A DNA stretch of 64,000 bases from Crossaster papposus. Its lineage: Eukaryota; Echinodermata; Asteroidea; Velatida; Solasteridae. Below the pieces are notes generated by a model. It ran no database searches and had not been told where the DNA came from. It saw only the letters and a list, made by a program, of their open reading frames with translations. The translations under genes and the position numbers were made by a program. Location of the stretch: contig JBAIAA010000102.1 of NCBI GenBank assembly GCA_037893245.1, forward strand, positions 1,351,249 through 1,415,248, in the 5' to 3' direction. Positions 24,940 through 35,654 of this stretch are shown one piece after another; within the stretch, counting starts at the first letter, position 1, and each line of letters begins with the position of its first letter.

Positions 24940-25955
24940 CCTTCCAGCAGTTTTTATAGCTCAAAAGAGCAATTAAGCCGGGCTTCGTCGTAAATTATTG
25001 TTGGCAGTGCAAACTTTCGATTTACCGAGGAAATACTACATGTCCGTGTAGTTTTGATGGCAAATAATTTCGCTGAACCTGCTGTTAGTGGAACAAAATT
25101 TAACGCTAGAAAATTGATTATTGTATGAGCACTGAGGTTCGGGCCATTTCTTTTCCGACGGAAATGTCTCCGAAATCACGGCTCTATTAAAATATACCTG
25201 ACTACCGGTTAATTTCTTGATTATTGATCTGGGGAATATTTTGTTTATTCACCGTAAATTAAGGTAACAGCCCTGCGGGGTCAGGGGGCTACTACTACAA
25301 TTATATGTTTGATGCAAGGTTTTATTTGTATTTTTTTACATTGTTTTTTATTTTGGGTTTTTACCATTTTTCTCAATGATCAAGAAACATTTTATGTTCT
25401 ATATTTTAAATTTTCCCCCCAAATTATCAGACAAAGGTTGCCCTAAATTTACTAAAGTTTCCCATTTTACGGTACATTATTCAGACAGCCCGCCCGACCG
25501 ACAAACAGACAGACTATAACGACTCGTTTGAACTTACCTGTAAAGTGGTGCGACTCTATATAGCGAGAACGTGCTGACTACCACCCAGTGGTGTTGATCT
25601 CAGCTAGAAAATGAAGTTGATCTCGGTTTTTTGCGGAATAAAGTTCAACGTTTTTGAGATCCTTTATATTAATATACAGGGGACCTGGTGAGTAATTTCT
25701 ATATCAATAAAGGTGTCAATGTCAATGAATATAAATAGTTCAGGAGTTCAGCCAACTGAATCATACCACATTTTTGTTCCATTCAAATGTAAATAACCAC
25801 GGTGGTAATTCTTTCCCTTGAATTTCTTTTCTGGGATTGGAATTTATATGGAACACTAACTCGCGTTTCTCATGTTTTATTTTCTTATAGTTTCTTTTGA
25901 ATTGTTACTCGCCCTTCTTCGGATCCCATCAGTCATATCTTAGGTATCGTTATTT
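24940..25955. other. No gene recognised
   Basis: AT-rich; no exon or repeat that I can define. Confidence 0.4.
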
Positions 25956-25964
25956 TAAGGTCTA

Positions 25965-26795
25965 AACAGGAGCAAATTAGTCTCTCTTCTTTTATTGTTG
26001 CTAAACAAGTTTAATTAAATGTTTAAAGCTGCGGGTCAACGAAATTGAGCGATTTTGTGTGCACACTTCGGACAGCGCCCTCTTTAGAGCCTGAAAGTGT
26101 CTTCCTTGATCGCTGATGCATGCAAATCGCATCGTGATCACATTCGCATGTGGTTCTGCAAAAAGATACGTAGAGTTGGGGTTCCTTTGCCTTTGGTCAA
26201 TATTATGGCAGATATTATTATTGATACAGTTGGAAGTTTAATTAGTGCTACCAGTGCATCATTTCCAGATGATAATAAAGAACATCAACGTGTCTTACGA
26301 CGAAAGAAAGCACGACAACGGATGCGTCGGCTAAAAACCGACGGTGGCGTCAGTGATGCGATCGGACAAAAAAGCGCGCGCACTCGCGAAAGGGTACACC
26401 GGGGTCAATGCAGAAAGGTCACACAAAGTGCCCTCATGAGTCATTATAATGACAGCTCGGCTACTTCTCCCGCGGTCTCGGTAAAATTTTCCCGTGTCGA
26501 AAGTCCAAGTGCGAACAACGGTAACATTTGACCATTTTTTATTTTACGATCGTCTCAGTAAAACCTTCCCCCCCAAAAAAAAGTCCAGTGCGAACACGGC
26601 TTTAGACATTATTCACGACAAATTTCACGACTTGCCCCAAATATTAACTTGAGCGTACAAGTTGTAACGTGATTGGCTCATTGCGGGAAGAGAAAGCCCG
26701 GACCCAAAAATCCTAACGTGTGCGAACGTAGCCTTTGCTAAAGACCACTTTATTCGACAGTGCGCCCGCTAAAGACACGATTAGTCCAGCTCTCT
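25965..26795 (+). repeat. Dispersed element, long copy
   Basis: 25970-26098 and 26606-26795 match 58728-58858 and 58915-59105 nearly base for base (for example GCAAATTAGTCTCTCTTC and TTGTAACGTGATTGGCTC). The 500 bp between differ from the short copy and hold a 144-codon frame. The middle part ends in AGTCCAGTGCGAACACGGCTTT, a terminus-like word also found at 5915-5940 and, inverted, near 54990. Confidence 0.6.
26097..26531 (+). CDS. Unrecognised ORF inside a repeat (low confidence)
   Basis: A 144-codon frame with a basic middle (VLRRKKARQRMRRLKTDGG) and a hydrophobic stretch before it (MADIIIDTVGSLISATSA). It lies only in the long copy of the 25.97 kb repeat, not in the 58.7 kb copy. I do not recognise a family. 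It may be an accessory transposon protein fragment or chance. The first listed codon is not ATG; the first ATG in frame codes MHANRIVI-type sequence only in another frame, so the true start is uncertain. Confidence 0.2.
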   Translation: MSSLIADACKSHRDHIRMWFCKKIRRVGVPLPLVNIMADIIIDTVGSLISATSASFPDDNKEHQRVLRRKKARQRMRRLKTDGGVSDAIGQKSARTRERVHRGQCRKVTQSALMSHYNDSSATSPAVSVKFSRVESPSANNGNI

Positions 26796-27034
26796 AACTC
26801 GCACAGCAAACTCGCTTAAATGGGGCGTGACCTTTTCATGCAAATTAGACCATTCGCATAACATCTCACGCTGTCAACTACCCATTCAGCGGTCGCGCTG
26901 CACGCTGGCCCGCGTTGCAAATTTATTCAGCACAGCTTCACAAAGGAATTTCGTGCGGGCGCGTAGTACGTATTGACAATCGCAGTTCTGCGATCGCTGA
27001 TTGGCTCCCTATAGGTAAGCCTGCCGAGAATTAA

Positions 27035-27746
27035 AGGCCCTGTCACACCTTTGCGTATATCAAGTACTTATGAGTTCCTTATTAAAAAATTTCAATACGC
27101 AGCCGTACGCTCAAAATTTCAAAATGTTTCGATTACTTTGACTTATATGCGACGCACACCTAGCGTATAACGAATTATCAGCGCATCCATGGCGTATGAG
27201 GTACGTATGAGTTGCGTATACAGTGCGCAACACTATTTTACTGCTGCGAATAGCTGCGTATGCAGTGCGCATGCCGAGCGTATTCCAGACGCACCCTACT
27301 TATCCCGACCGCATGCCTGACGCACTTCCGACGAATGCCGAGCGTATTTCCGTCGCATGTCCGCCGCTCGCCACGCGTTATAAAAAGGCGGCGGCTTCCC
27401 GCTGTTGTCAGTACCAGTGCAGATTCCATAGCGTGAACATCAGCGTATTACCGCGTATGAACCGCTTATCCCCCACGAACACATAGCGTATTTGTACCGC
27501 GCTCGACCGATGCGGGACCGATGCGCTGCGTATTTACAACTTATGACCTGCGTAACAGCGTGCGCTGCGTAGTTTTGTGCTTGCCCAAAACTATCCGGCG
27601 TACTGGGCCGTACTGTGCGCATGCCTACGTACATAAAACTTACACAAAACGATTGAGATGCATATGAGGTGCATATTGTGCGTATGAAAAAAATGTCAAT
27701 GCGCAACTCATAAGGAATTAGGATACGCAAAAGTGTGACAGGGCCT
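27035..27746. mobile_element. 712-bp Harbinger-like MITE with TAA target duplication
   Basis: The ends AGGCCCTGTCACAC and GTGTGACAGGGCCT are perfect inverted repeats extending into TTTGCGTAT. TAA occurs directly on both sides (27032-27034, 27747-27749). A 3-bp TWA duplication is the hallmark of PIF/Harbinger. The interior is loaded with GCGTATG/CATACGC words. No transposase. Confidence 0.65.
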
Positions 27747-27749
27747 TAA

Positions 27750-29015
27750 GAAACAAAGATATTAACTGCTGGATGCAGTTTGCAAAGCGACTGAGTGAAT
27801 TAGGGAGCTGTTCTACAATCGTGTCGGTTTTTTTGGGTGCGTACGTCGTACGTACCCCCCCCCCCCCCCCCCCCCCGGGTACGGACCTGTACGTGCACAA
27901 TCAAATTTCGAATTCAGTCATCTTTGGCAAAGACTAGTGCGAACGACGTCGAAATGTATAACATTATAAGTGCGACGATCGTCGTATACTGCATGTAATC
28001 TGTGCTTTTAGAAAGACTAGTGCGTGAACGAGAACAATGTATGACGTACGTATGACGTAACTGTACTTGTTTGTTCTCCTTTTCCCTAATTTGATATGTC
28101 GTTCACGTTTTATAAACTAAAATGAAATACAATATTTATTTAAACATTTCTATCTACCTTCAGGCCTAAGTAAAAAAAAACGGCGCCAAAACAAAACATT
28201 TCAAGAAAATTTGAAATTATCACGTTTACCATCACCGTATGATATTCCATTACAGTTTTATAAGTCCTCATGCAGATTCTACAAAATCTCAACTCGCTTA
28301 TGTTAAACTTTCCAGAGATATTCACTGGCTAATTTCGAGTGAAACTTTCTATTGCATTTAATACTCACGACATCGACGACGAGTATCTTTTGTTACTTAC
28401 AAACTTTGCAATCATACGTCATATGGACATGTACATGTTGTAGGCACACAATGTATTATTGGCAAAGGTCAAATTACCCCACTGTAAGCTCCCACGAGCA
28501 AGCACAACACCCAAGACATAGTTCCCACACAGGCTTTGGTTCCCACAGTTTTGGGCCTAGCATGTCAAGTTATTTACCAGGCACATTTTTAGCAAACTTT
28601 CAGTGTATAGCGCCCTCAATAGACAATCTCATGAAAGGCAACTCTTGCAAGCACAATAAATGAAACTCCCAAAAATGATAAATTTTCTGGTAATTAGAAC
28701 AATATAGATTTAATGAAAACAGCTTGTTTTGTTCAGGGGTGGTTCATAAATCCTAACTTACTACAAGTACTGTTTTTTTTGGCTAAAGGAATGTTCGAGT
28801 AATTGTTCAAACTTGAAGACTACCACCCCCCCCCCCCCCCCCCCCCCGTCCCCCAAATCAATGTTGAACATATTTTTACTCAAAGGTTGGGTCGCCGGTG
28901 TGCGCAAAATCTGTTCAACAATGTATGGTGGTGGGGGGGGGGGGGGGGGGGGGGGACACCTGCACCACAATCTTAAAACTTCTAAATGTTAATCACACAC
29001 TGTGAAACTTCTCAA
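27750..29015. other. No gene; homopolymer-rich
   Basis: Includes C/G runs at 27857-27878, 28825-28848 and 28932-28955. The last two face each other as C- and G-tracts about 100 bp apart. No exon supported. Confidence 0.5.
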
Positions 29016-29020
29016 AGCAT

Positions 29021-30212
29021 CCCAGCAAACACATAACATTTTAACAACATTTGTTTAAAGTTGTAGTCAAAACATTGCTAAAATAACATACAAATAATGT
29101 TTTAAAAACGTTTAAATTGAAAACATTGTTTGTATGACATTTGAATAACGTTTTATAAATGTTTAAATGGAAACTAACTGTGCTAGTGAAGGACAGCATT
29201 TCGATAACATTTTAAAAACATTTTTAATAAAGTAATAATCAAAACATTTTATTAAATAGCGTAAAATAACGTTATCAAAACGTTTTACTTAATGGTATTG
29301 CAAACATTTTTTGTCTAACATTTTAATAATGTTTTACAAATGTTGAAATGACACATAATTGTGCCGGTGAAAGACAGCATTTTGATAACATTTTAAAAAC
29401 ATTTTTTTTAATTAATAGTACTCAATTTTTGTTTATAAAATCGCGTAAAATAATCATTACATCGTAATCATGTTTTATTTTGATGTCCTATTCACTCCTT
29501 GGTACTGCTGTAAACGTTATGACAACGTTGTAGAATGTTTTCTGCATGGCAATATTTTAATGATGTTAATTACATGTACAATAACGTTGTGACGATATTG
29601 ACCCAAAGTGGGCGTGGTGAAACTTGGTGAAACAATTTTGACCCTTGTTTTAACATGAACGTTTTGTTTCGCGTAATAGCAAAATGTTTTAGGGTGTTTC
29701 TATAGAGATAATTGTGTAATATGTAATTACTCCAAGTCTCAAAGGAAACAAATGCCAAAAAAAGGGAAAACAAAACAATTTAAAACAAATATTAATTGCA
29801 AACTGTGATTACAGACGGCGGTGATATTGGGCACATATACCATTTACGTAACGCTTACATTGTAGGAGTGGCAACCTCACAAGAGTAGTAATGTATTAGT
29901 CGTAATTATAATAATGTATTAAATAATTGCATATCATTACTTGAGCAGTATTTCTAACATAATATCGCTACACGAATTGCATAAACGATTACCCACTAAA
30001 TTTAGAAAACGCTGTTTTTAACATTTTAACATTTAAAAAAAAAATGTCTAATAACGTTTTAAAAACATTTTCATGATGTTGTCTCAAAATGTTGTTACAA
30101 CATTTTTAAAACACCACATTTTAACGTTAAAAAAACATTACATAAAAACATTATCATAACATGTACGAAAATTTGTTAACAATGTGTTTACAATGTTTTT
30201 GTGTTTGCTGGG
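29021..30212. mobile_element. 1.19 kb nonautonomous DNA element (CCCAGCAAACACA ends)
   Basis: The termini CCCAGCAAACACA and TGTGTTTGCTGGG are exact inverted repeats, next to AT/AT. The interior is dominated by AACATTTT/AAAACGTT words in both orientations. A related end (TTTGGTTAGCTGGG) occurs at 60280 inside another element. Superfamily not assigned. Confidence 0.65.
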
Positions 30213-30499
30213 ATGGCAGTACACACATTGGCTTCTTACACCTTTTACACATAGTACGACTTTGCTTCCGCTTGGCTTTCGTACTACAAACGACACAGTT
30301 GCGCTTTTTGCAGTCCCTCGATGACCTTCACCCGGAACTCCAAGCTAGTTATTTGTTTGTTTGTAGGGATGCTGTACATTACTCGGACACTCTCGATAGA
30401 AGTGACAATTAATTGATTGTACATATTGGGCATATTACAGCTTACCTTTTATAAACGCCAGCACTGTCTATTAGTATTATCAGCTCGCTAGGTCCTCAA

Positions 30500-30762
30500 C
30501 TGAAAGGGCAGCCCATATGGGGCAGCCCATTTTGGGGCAGCCCATATGGGGCAGCCCATATGGGGCAGCCCATATGGGGCAGCCCATATGGGGCAGCCCA
30601 TATGGGGCAGCCCATATGGGGCAGCCCATATGGGGCAGCCCATATGGGGCAGCCCATATGGGGCAGCCCATATGGGGCAGCCCATATGGGGCAGCCCATA
30701 TGGGGCAGCCCATATGGGGCAGCCCATATGGGGCAGCCCATATGGGGCAGCCCATATGGGGC
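30500..30762. repeat. 14-bp minisatellite (GGGGCAGCCCATAT)
   Basis: About 18 almost perfect copies. The unit contains both GGGCAGCCC and CATATGG, so single strands can fold on themselves. Confidence 0.9.
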
Positions 30763-31024
30763 ATTGCCCATTGTCAAGCTTCACATAATTCCCACTTCCT
30801 TCTCGGAAACGTAACATGAAACCCCTTTTAAGTGGGAATTATGTGAAGCCTGACAAAACAACCCCTTGAACGTTATTTTTTGTTGACTCGACGACGAAGG
30901 TCAGGGCAGGTCTTCGTACCCAACATTTATTCCAGTTGTGATCAACATCCATTTGAACACTAACTAAAAAGTACATTTTCAATAAGAGTGTCTGCAATGC
31001 ACACACATTAGCTAAAAAGTACCT

Positions 31025-31480
31025 ATGGGATGGGCTGCCCCTATGGGATGGGCTGCCCCTATGGGATGGGCTGCCCCTATGGGATGGGCTGCCCCTATGG
31101 GATGGGCTGCCCCTATGGGATGGGCTGCCCCTATGGGATGGGCTGCCCCTATGGGATGGGCTGCCCCTATGGGATGGGCTGCCCCTATGGGATGGGCTGC
31201 CCCTATGGGATGGGCTGCCCCTATGGGATGGGCTGCCCCTATGGGATGGGCTGCCCCTATGGGATGGGCTGCCCCTATGGGCTGCCCCTATGGGCTGCCC
31301 CTATGGGCTGCCCCTATGGGCTGCCCCTATGGGCTGCCCCTATGGGCTGCCCCTATGGGCTGCCCCTATGGGCTGCCCCTATGGGCTGCCCCTATAGGCT
31401 GCCCCTATGGGCTGCCCCTATGGGCTGCCCCTATGGGCTGCCCCTATGGGCTGCCCCTATGGGCTGCCCATCCCATAGGG
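31025..31480. repeat. 18-bp then 13-bp minisatellite
   Basis: About 14 copies of CTATGGGATGGGCTGCCC switch at about 31265 to about 16 copies of the shortened unit CTATGGGCTGCCC. The 13-bp unit lacks the GATGG part of the 18-bp unit. Confidence 0.9.
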
Positions 31481-31579
31481 CATATGGGCATATCTGCCCA
31501 TATGGGCTGCCCATATCTATAATTCTAAGTAATAGACAGTGCTGGCGTTTATAAAGGGTAAGCTGATAATATGTTTGGT

Positions 31580-32340
31580 TTATCCACACACCTGGAGGAT
31601 TTTTTCCCGTCAGGTCTATGTTTTATCTTCGCCATTGGTTGCAACCTTCAACTTACAAGCGCGAATTGATCCGAAGCATTGTCACGGCCATTTTGTGTAC
31701 TCAGTTTGGTGTGAAAGTTGACTCGTGCTTTGTCAGAAATCAGCGGCATGAGCTAGGATTCATTATTTCAACCACCCGGTGAAAATATTCTAGTCTATCT
31801 GCAGTCAATTCAATCAAGAATCAGTCGTTGACTGGTTGTTTTTAGAAATCATACCGAGTTTGCCATGGAATATAGGCGCGTGTCTTCATAAGAAGGATGT
31901 GCGTGGTTTGTCATGCAGTTTTTTTGAAAAGTATATAAAATAGGCCTATGTCCACTGAGTTGAAACGGCTGCCACTAGGTTTAGGTTTTAAACATTCTAT
32001 CTTGGATTTTGGGTATTTAAAAAAAAAATGAGCCAAATGCATTGCTAAGCAAATTAACATACTTTAATATTAGTTTTGCAGTTGAAGAGTGCACCGGGCA
32101 AGACAGCATTGTACATGGTTGAACGCGTTTAAGAAGTAACATTTTCTCGTGGCTTTATTTATTATTCATAAATACCTGGGACAGTTTAGGCATTCCTATT
32201 GGTCGAGAGCCCGTCACGTGGCCGGTATTAAACGGACGATAAAGACATGGCTGGAAGTGTTTAAACCCAGTTGGCAATAAAAGTGGCCTCTGCACATGGA
32301 CAACATTATTTCTACCTCGGCGTTGCGCGACTGGTTGCGC
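31580..32340. other. No gene recognised; recombinase upstream region
   Basis: Contains a relic of the 12.65 kb MITE terminus at about 32195-32222 (CTATTGGTCGAGAGC then CCGTCACGTGG). No exon supported. Confidence 0.4.
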
Positions 32341-32354
32341 GTCATTCCGTACTT

Positions 32355-32815
32355 GGAGTGACGTCACATTTTCGATAAATATTTATTTTAATCAAAGAAG
32401 CTAAATTGTTGCCCCGAAAGTGGGTGGGTTATGAAGCTCAGGGAAATTTGGGGTAAAGATAATAATTATGTTTAAACCCTTTTTTAAATGAGTTGTAATT
32501 TAAATCCATACAAGATGGATTAATAAATATAATCTTCTTGGCAAAGCCTGAAAAGTTGATGTAAAAATATCGTCTGCTTTCTCGGCGCTATTTTTGTTGT
32601 GACGTCATAATTTCTAGAGTTATTTACTTTTGTGAAAGAAGATAAATTGTTTCCCCCCCCCCCCCCAAAAAAAAGGTGGGTTTCGGAGATCAGGGAATCT
32701 GGGATGAGAAAATAATTATATTAAAACCATTTTTAAATAAATTGTAATTTAAAAATGCTAACCTCTTGATCGAGCCTGAAAAGTTCATGGGAAAATATCG
32801 TCTGCTTTTTATTTA
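32355..32815 (+). promoter_or_regulatory. Tandemly duplicated upstream module with CRE-like octamers
   Basis: About 230 bp at 32355-32580 is repeated, diverged, at 32595-32815. Each copy starts with TGACGTCA and ends with AAAATATCGTCTGCTTT. TGACGTCA is the CREB/ATF consensus. A TATATAA word follows at 32824, about 55 bp before the first candidate ATG. Placement suggests a promoter, but this is inference. Confidence 0.4.
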
Positions 32816-32879
32816 TCAATTTTTATATAAACACATTTTCACAATTTAATTCAACACTTTGGTACAATTCACTTTCAGT

Positions 32880-34646
32880 ATGTCAGACTATATTCCCAAT
32901 GCAAATTTTGACCTTGCTTTTGATTTCGACGATATCACTGACGATGAATTGATGGCTATGAATGAAAATGAGAGTCAAGAAGCAGAAAATAAAGAAAAAT
33001 ATGAAGAAAATCGGGCTGAAAGTGCTAGATTTGACCACCATGACTGATGCAGAGCTTTCAGCATTGGAAGGCCAAAAGAATGAGAAGAGCACCTCTTATG
33101 TTACAACATGGGGTGTGAAAATCTTGAGAGGTAGGTCTGAGAGTTTTTTGTTTTTACTTTATTGCTTAAGTATATGGTAAGGGCAATTTTATTATTTGGG
33201 GGTATTTTTCTGACATTTTAAAATAAAAAACAAGTAGCAAAGCTATCAAGCCATTATTTTATTTTGATTTGTTCAAGATTACTACAAAAAGAATGAATTA
33301 ATAAAATTAATGTAGGCCCCCCTAATCTATACTTGTGTACCAAACGATTGTATAAATGGACATGTATTTCTAGTTGTCCACACTTAATTTGATAAATGTT
33401 TATTTAATTGGCAGATTGGTGTCAGAGTGTTGGCGAAAGTCCAAATTTCGAAGGTCTCGATGTGATCGAGTTGGCCTCACTTCTGCGCCGATTCTATGCT
33501 GAAGCGAAAAAACAAGATGGAACAGCATACTCGCTACAGTCGTTAAGAGGAATGAGGGCTGCCATCCATCGCCACCTGACAAGTCCTCCTTACAGGCGCC
33601 CAATCAACATATTGCGGGATAGAGAGTTCTCTTCTGCCAACAACCTGTTCCAAGCAGTAATGAAGCGACTCAAGAGGGATGGAAAAGACCAAAGTCGACA
33701 CAAAAGTTCAATCAGGGCTGGGGACGTGCAGAAAATGTTCTCAAGCGGTGTGCTATCGCCATCCAATCCAACAAGTCTTCTGCGTATGGTTTGGTTTTAT
33801 ACCGAGCTGTTCTTCTGCAGACGAGGCAGAGAGGGCTTGGGTTCCCTGAAGAAGGATTCCTTTGCCTTCAAAACGGATGCAGATGGCAAAGAGTATGTCA
33901 CGATGACGCACAAGGAGGCAACCAAAAATCATCCCGGTGACCTGCAGCACGACTTTGAGGGAGAAAAGCGGATGTTTGCACAGCCAGGGAGCGATGTCTG
34001 CCCCGTTGCAGCTCTGAAGCTGTACCTGAGCAAGCTTCACCCAGGCCAGGAGGCTTTTTTCCAGCGGCCGTACTCATCAATGGATGAAGAAGCACATCCA
34101 TGGTACTACAAAGCACCACTTGACAAGAACAAAATCGGTACCATGATGAAGGACATCTCCAAAGAGGCCGAGTTGAGTCTGACATACACCAACCACTGCA
34201 TCAGAGCTACAGCAATTACAGCGCTGAATGAGGCAGGGTTGGACAGCCGCACCATCATGACATTGTCCGGTCACCGTAACGAAGCCTCCATCAAGCACTA
34301 CTGCCGTGATGCCTCCGACAAGCAGAAAGAGACAATGTCAGCTGCCCTCTACGACGTGGTTGATCCCGGCTTCAGCCGACGCTTCGCAGACGACACTTCA
34401 CTGCCACCGCTCACCGATGACAATTCGGGTCCACGGCCAACCACAGCTTCGACGGAGATCGCGACCGTGCCGCACAGCAGGGTCCCCGCTCTAAGTTCTA
34501 GTGTTGGGCCCCGTGAGTCCGTCGACTGCAATAACGTGGCCGTCAATCTGACGTCGATGTCAGCACAGGCCCTTTTTGCTAACTGTTCATTCACTGGCAA
34601 CGTCGTCGTGAATATGGCCCCACGAGCATCACCATCGTCACCATAA
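32880..34646 (+). CDS. Crypton-type tyrosine recombinase (DUF3504), two exons, probable frameshift
   Basis: Exon 33040-33130 joins exon 33415-34646 through AGAG/GTAGGT and TTGGCAG, restoring Asp in ILR-D-WCQS. From ATG 33040 this gives 440 codons. Catalytic residues are visible: Arg in CRRGREGLGSL (about residue 169), HxxR in TNHCIRAT (291/294), GH in LSGHRNEAS (317) and Tyr in KHYCR (326). This is the full R-HxxR-H-Y set of tyrosine recombinases. The N-terminal MTDAELSALE and the C-terminal LFANCSFTGNVVVNM are typical of Crypton-derived KIAA1958/ZMYM-like proteins. An acidic 55-codon frame from ATG 32880 (MSDYIPNANFDLAFDFDD) runs straight into this frame except for one extra C in CCACC at about 33034-33038. 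It is therefore either a frameshifted N terminus or a protein that starts at 33040. It could be a Crypton or a domesticated host gene. Confidence 0.75.
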
Positions 34647-34649
34647 ACA

Positions 34650-35500
34650 GTGACACATGACACTCAGCAATAATTTGCCAATATTTATTGATGATTTGGT
34701 CTAAAAATGAGTGTGATTTGCCAAATATTCGTGAGTGTCTGGCGGTTCGGATTAATTTGCGCGCGTGTGAGTGTATGACACGCGATCGTGCATTACATAC
34801 GACTGTTTAATGTCCAGTTATCAAAGTAAATTTCATTGTTAAAGTTCCCAATAAAATTATTGTCAGGTTGAGTTTTTATTTAAATGTGAAAGTGTTGTTT
34901 TTTAATATCGTTATTAAGAAATACAATTTTCAGGGTTAAGTAACTTGAATTAACAAATTGCCAAATGTGTTTTCTTTTTCTTTCTACACGACCCACTGGA
35001 GCGCCAAAGGCAAAACCTCGTCCTCAGGGATTACTTTAATTCCAACCAACCCCCGTCCCCAGGGCTTACTTTATTTCTAAACCGTACATCGTCTCCATAA
35101 CCAATAGTAAGAGCGGGTAGTGTTGGGCGCGTACAGCTCGACACTCTGAGAACGAGGTTGCCAATGCAGTGATGGCCATTTAGTCTGGTTTATAGTAAAT
35201 ACGCTTTATTGCATGTATTGTGTAGAGCGGCAGAGGCGGAAACATGATATTTGACAGTGGCCCGTGAACATGGATAGGGAAAAACACACAGAATGGCGAA
35301 ACACCGAAATTTACTTGCGACAATTTTCCGTGATTTTCGGGGCTTTTATGGCTGAATTTTACAAAAAAGGTATTTATGAATGGGAATAAATGTGTGTTCG
35401 GTCGGTATTAATCACTCTGTTTAATACCGCTTGGAGTCTGGGTGCTGATAATTACCCTCGCCGAAAACCGACCGAACACACATTTATTCCCTTAGTAGTA
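34650..35500. other. 3' flank of the recombinase gene; no further gene
   Basis: An AATAAA polyadenylation-type signal lies at about 34850 (CCCAATAAAATTATT), 200 bp past the stop. A hairpin with GGGAATAAATGTGTGTTCGG arms lies at 35380-35490. No exon seen. Confidence 0.5.
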
Positions 35501-35502
35501 AC

Positions 35503-35650
35503 ACAATCGGTTAGTGATACAGTATCGGTCAATTTGTGTGACATTATCGGTTAGTGATACAGTATCGGTCAATATTATTTGTGTGACATTATCGGTTTAT
35601 GATACAGTATCGGTCAATATTATTTGTGTGACATTATCGGTGACATTTAA
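35503..35650. repeat. 45-bp satellite (GATACAGTATCGGTCAAT), short array
   Basis: Three copies of a unit containing GGTTAGTGATACAGTATCGG and TTTGTGTGACATTATC. A longer array of the same unit is at 52075-52380. Confidence 0.8.
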
Positions 35651-35654
35651 AAGT

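Larger units (their letters stand above)
30431..31572. mobile_element. Element with 40-bp TIRs enclosing facing minisatellites
   Basis: The TIRs read CATATTA-CAGCTTACC, then TTTATAAACGCCAGCACTG and TCTATTA on each side, inverted. Inside are a 14-bp array (30500-30762), a central hairpin with TTCACATAATTCCCACTT arms (30780-30858), and an 18-bp then 13-bp array (31025-31480). The unit GGGCAGCCCATAT is near-palindromic and the two arrays are complementary in sense. All six frames through the arrays are open, producing repetitive ORFs that are not genes. Confidence 0.75.

Noticed and set aside
30480-31554. Long ORFs in several frames with MGCPYGLP/MGWAAP repeats
   Set aside because: They arise because 14-, 18- and 13-bp repeat units lack stop codons in every frame on both strands. 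No start context or splice signals.
33408-33414. Start codon of the recombinase at 33408
   Set aside because: The codon is TTG lying in the intron just before the acceptor AG. Splicing to 33130 restores the family-typical sequence.
35503-35650. CRISPR-like array
   Set aside because: Contiguous 45-bp satellite without unique spacers, in an animal genome; the same unit forms a longer array at 52.1 kb.
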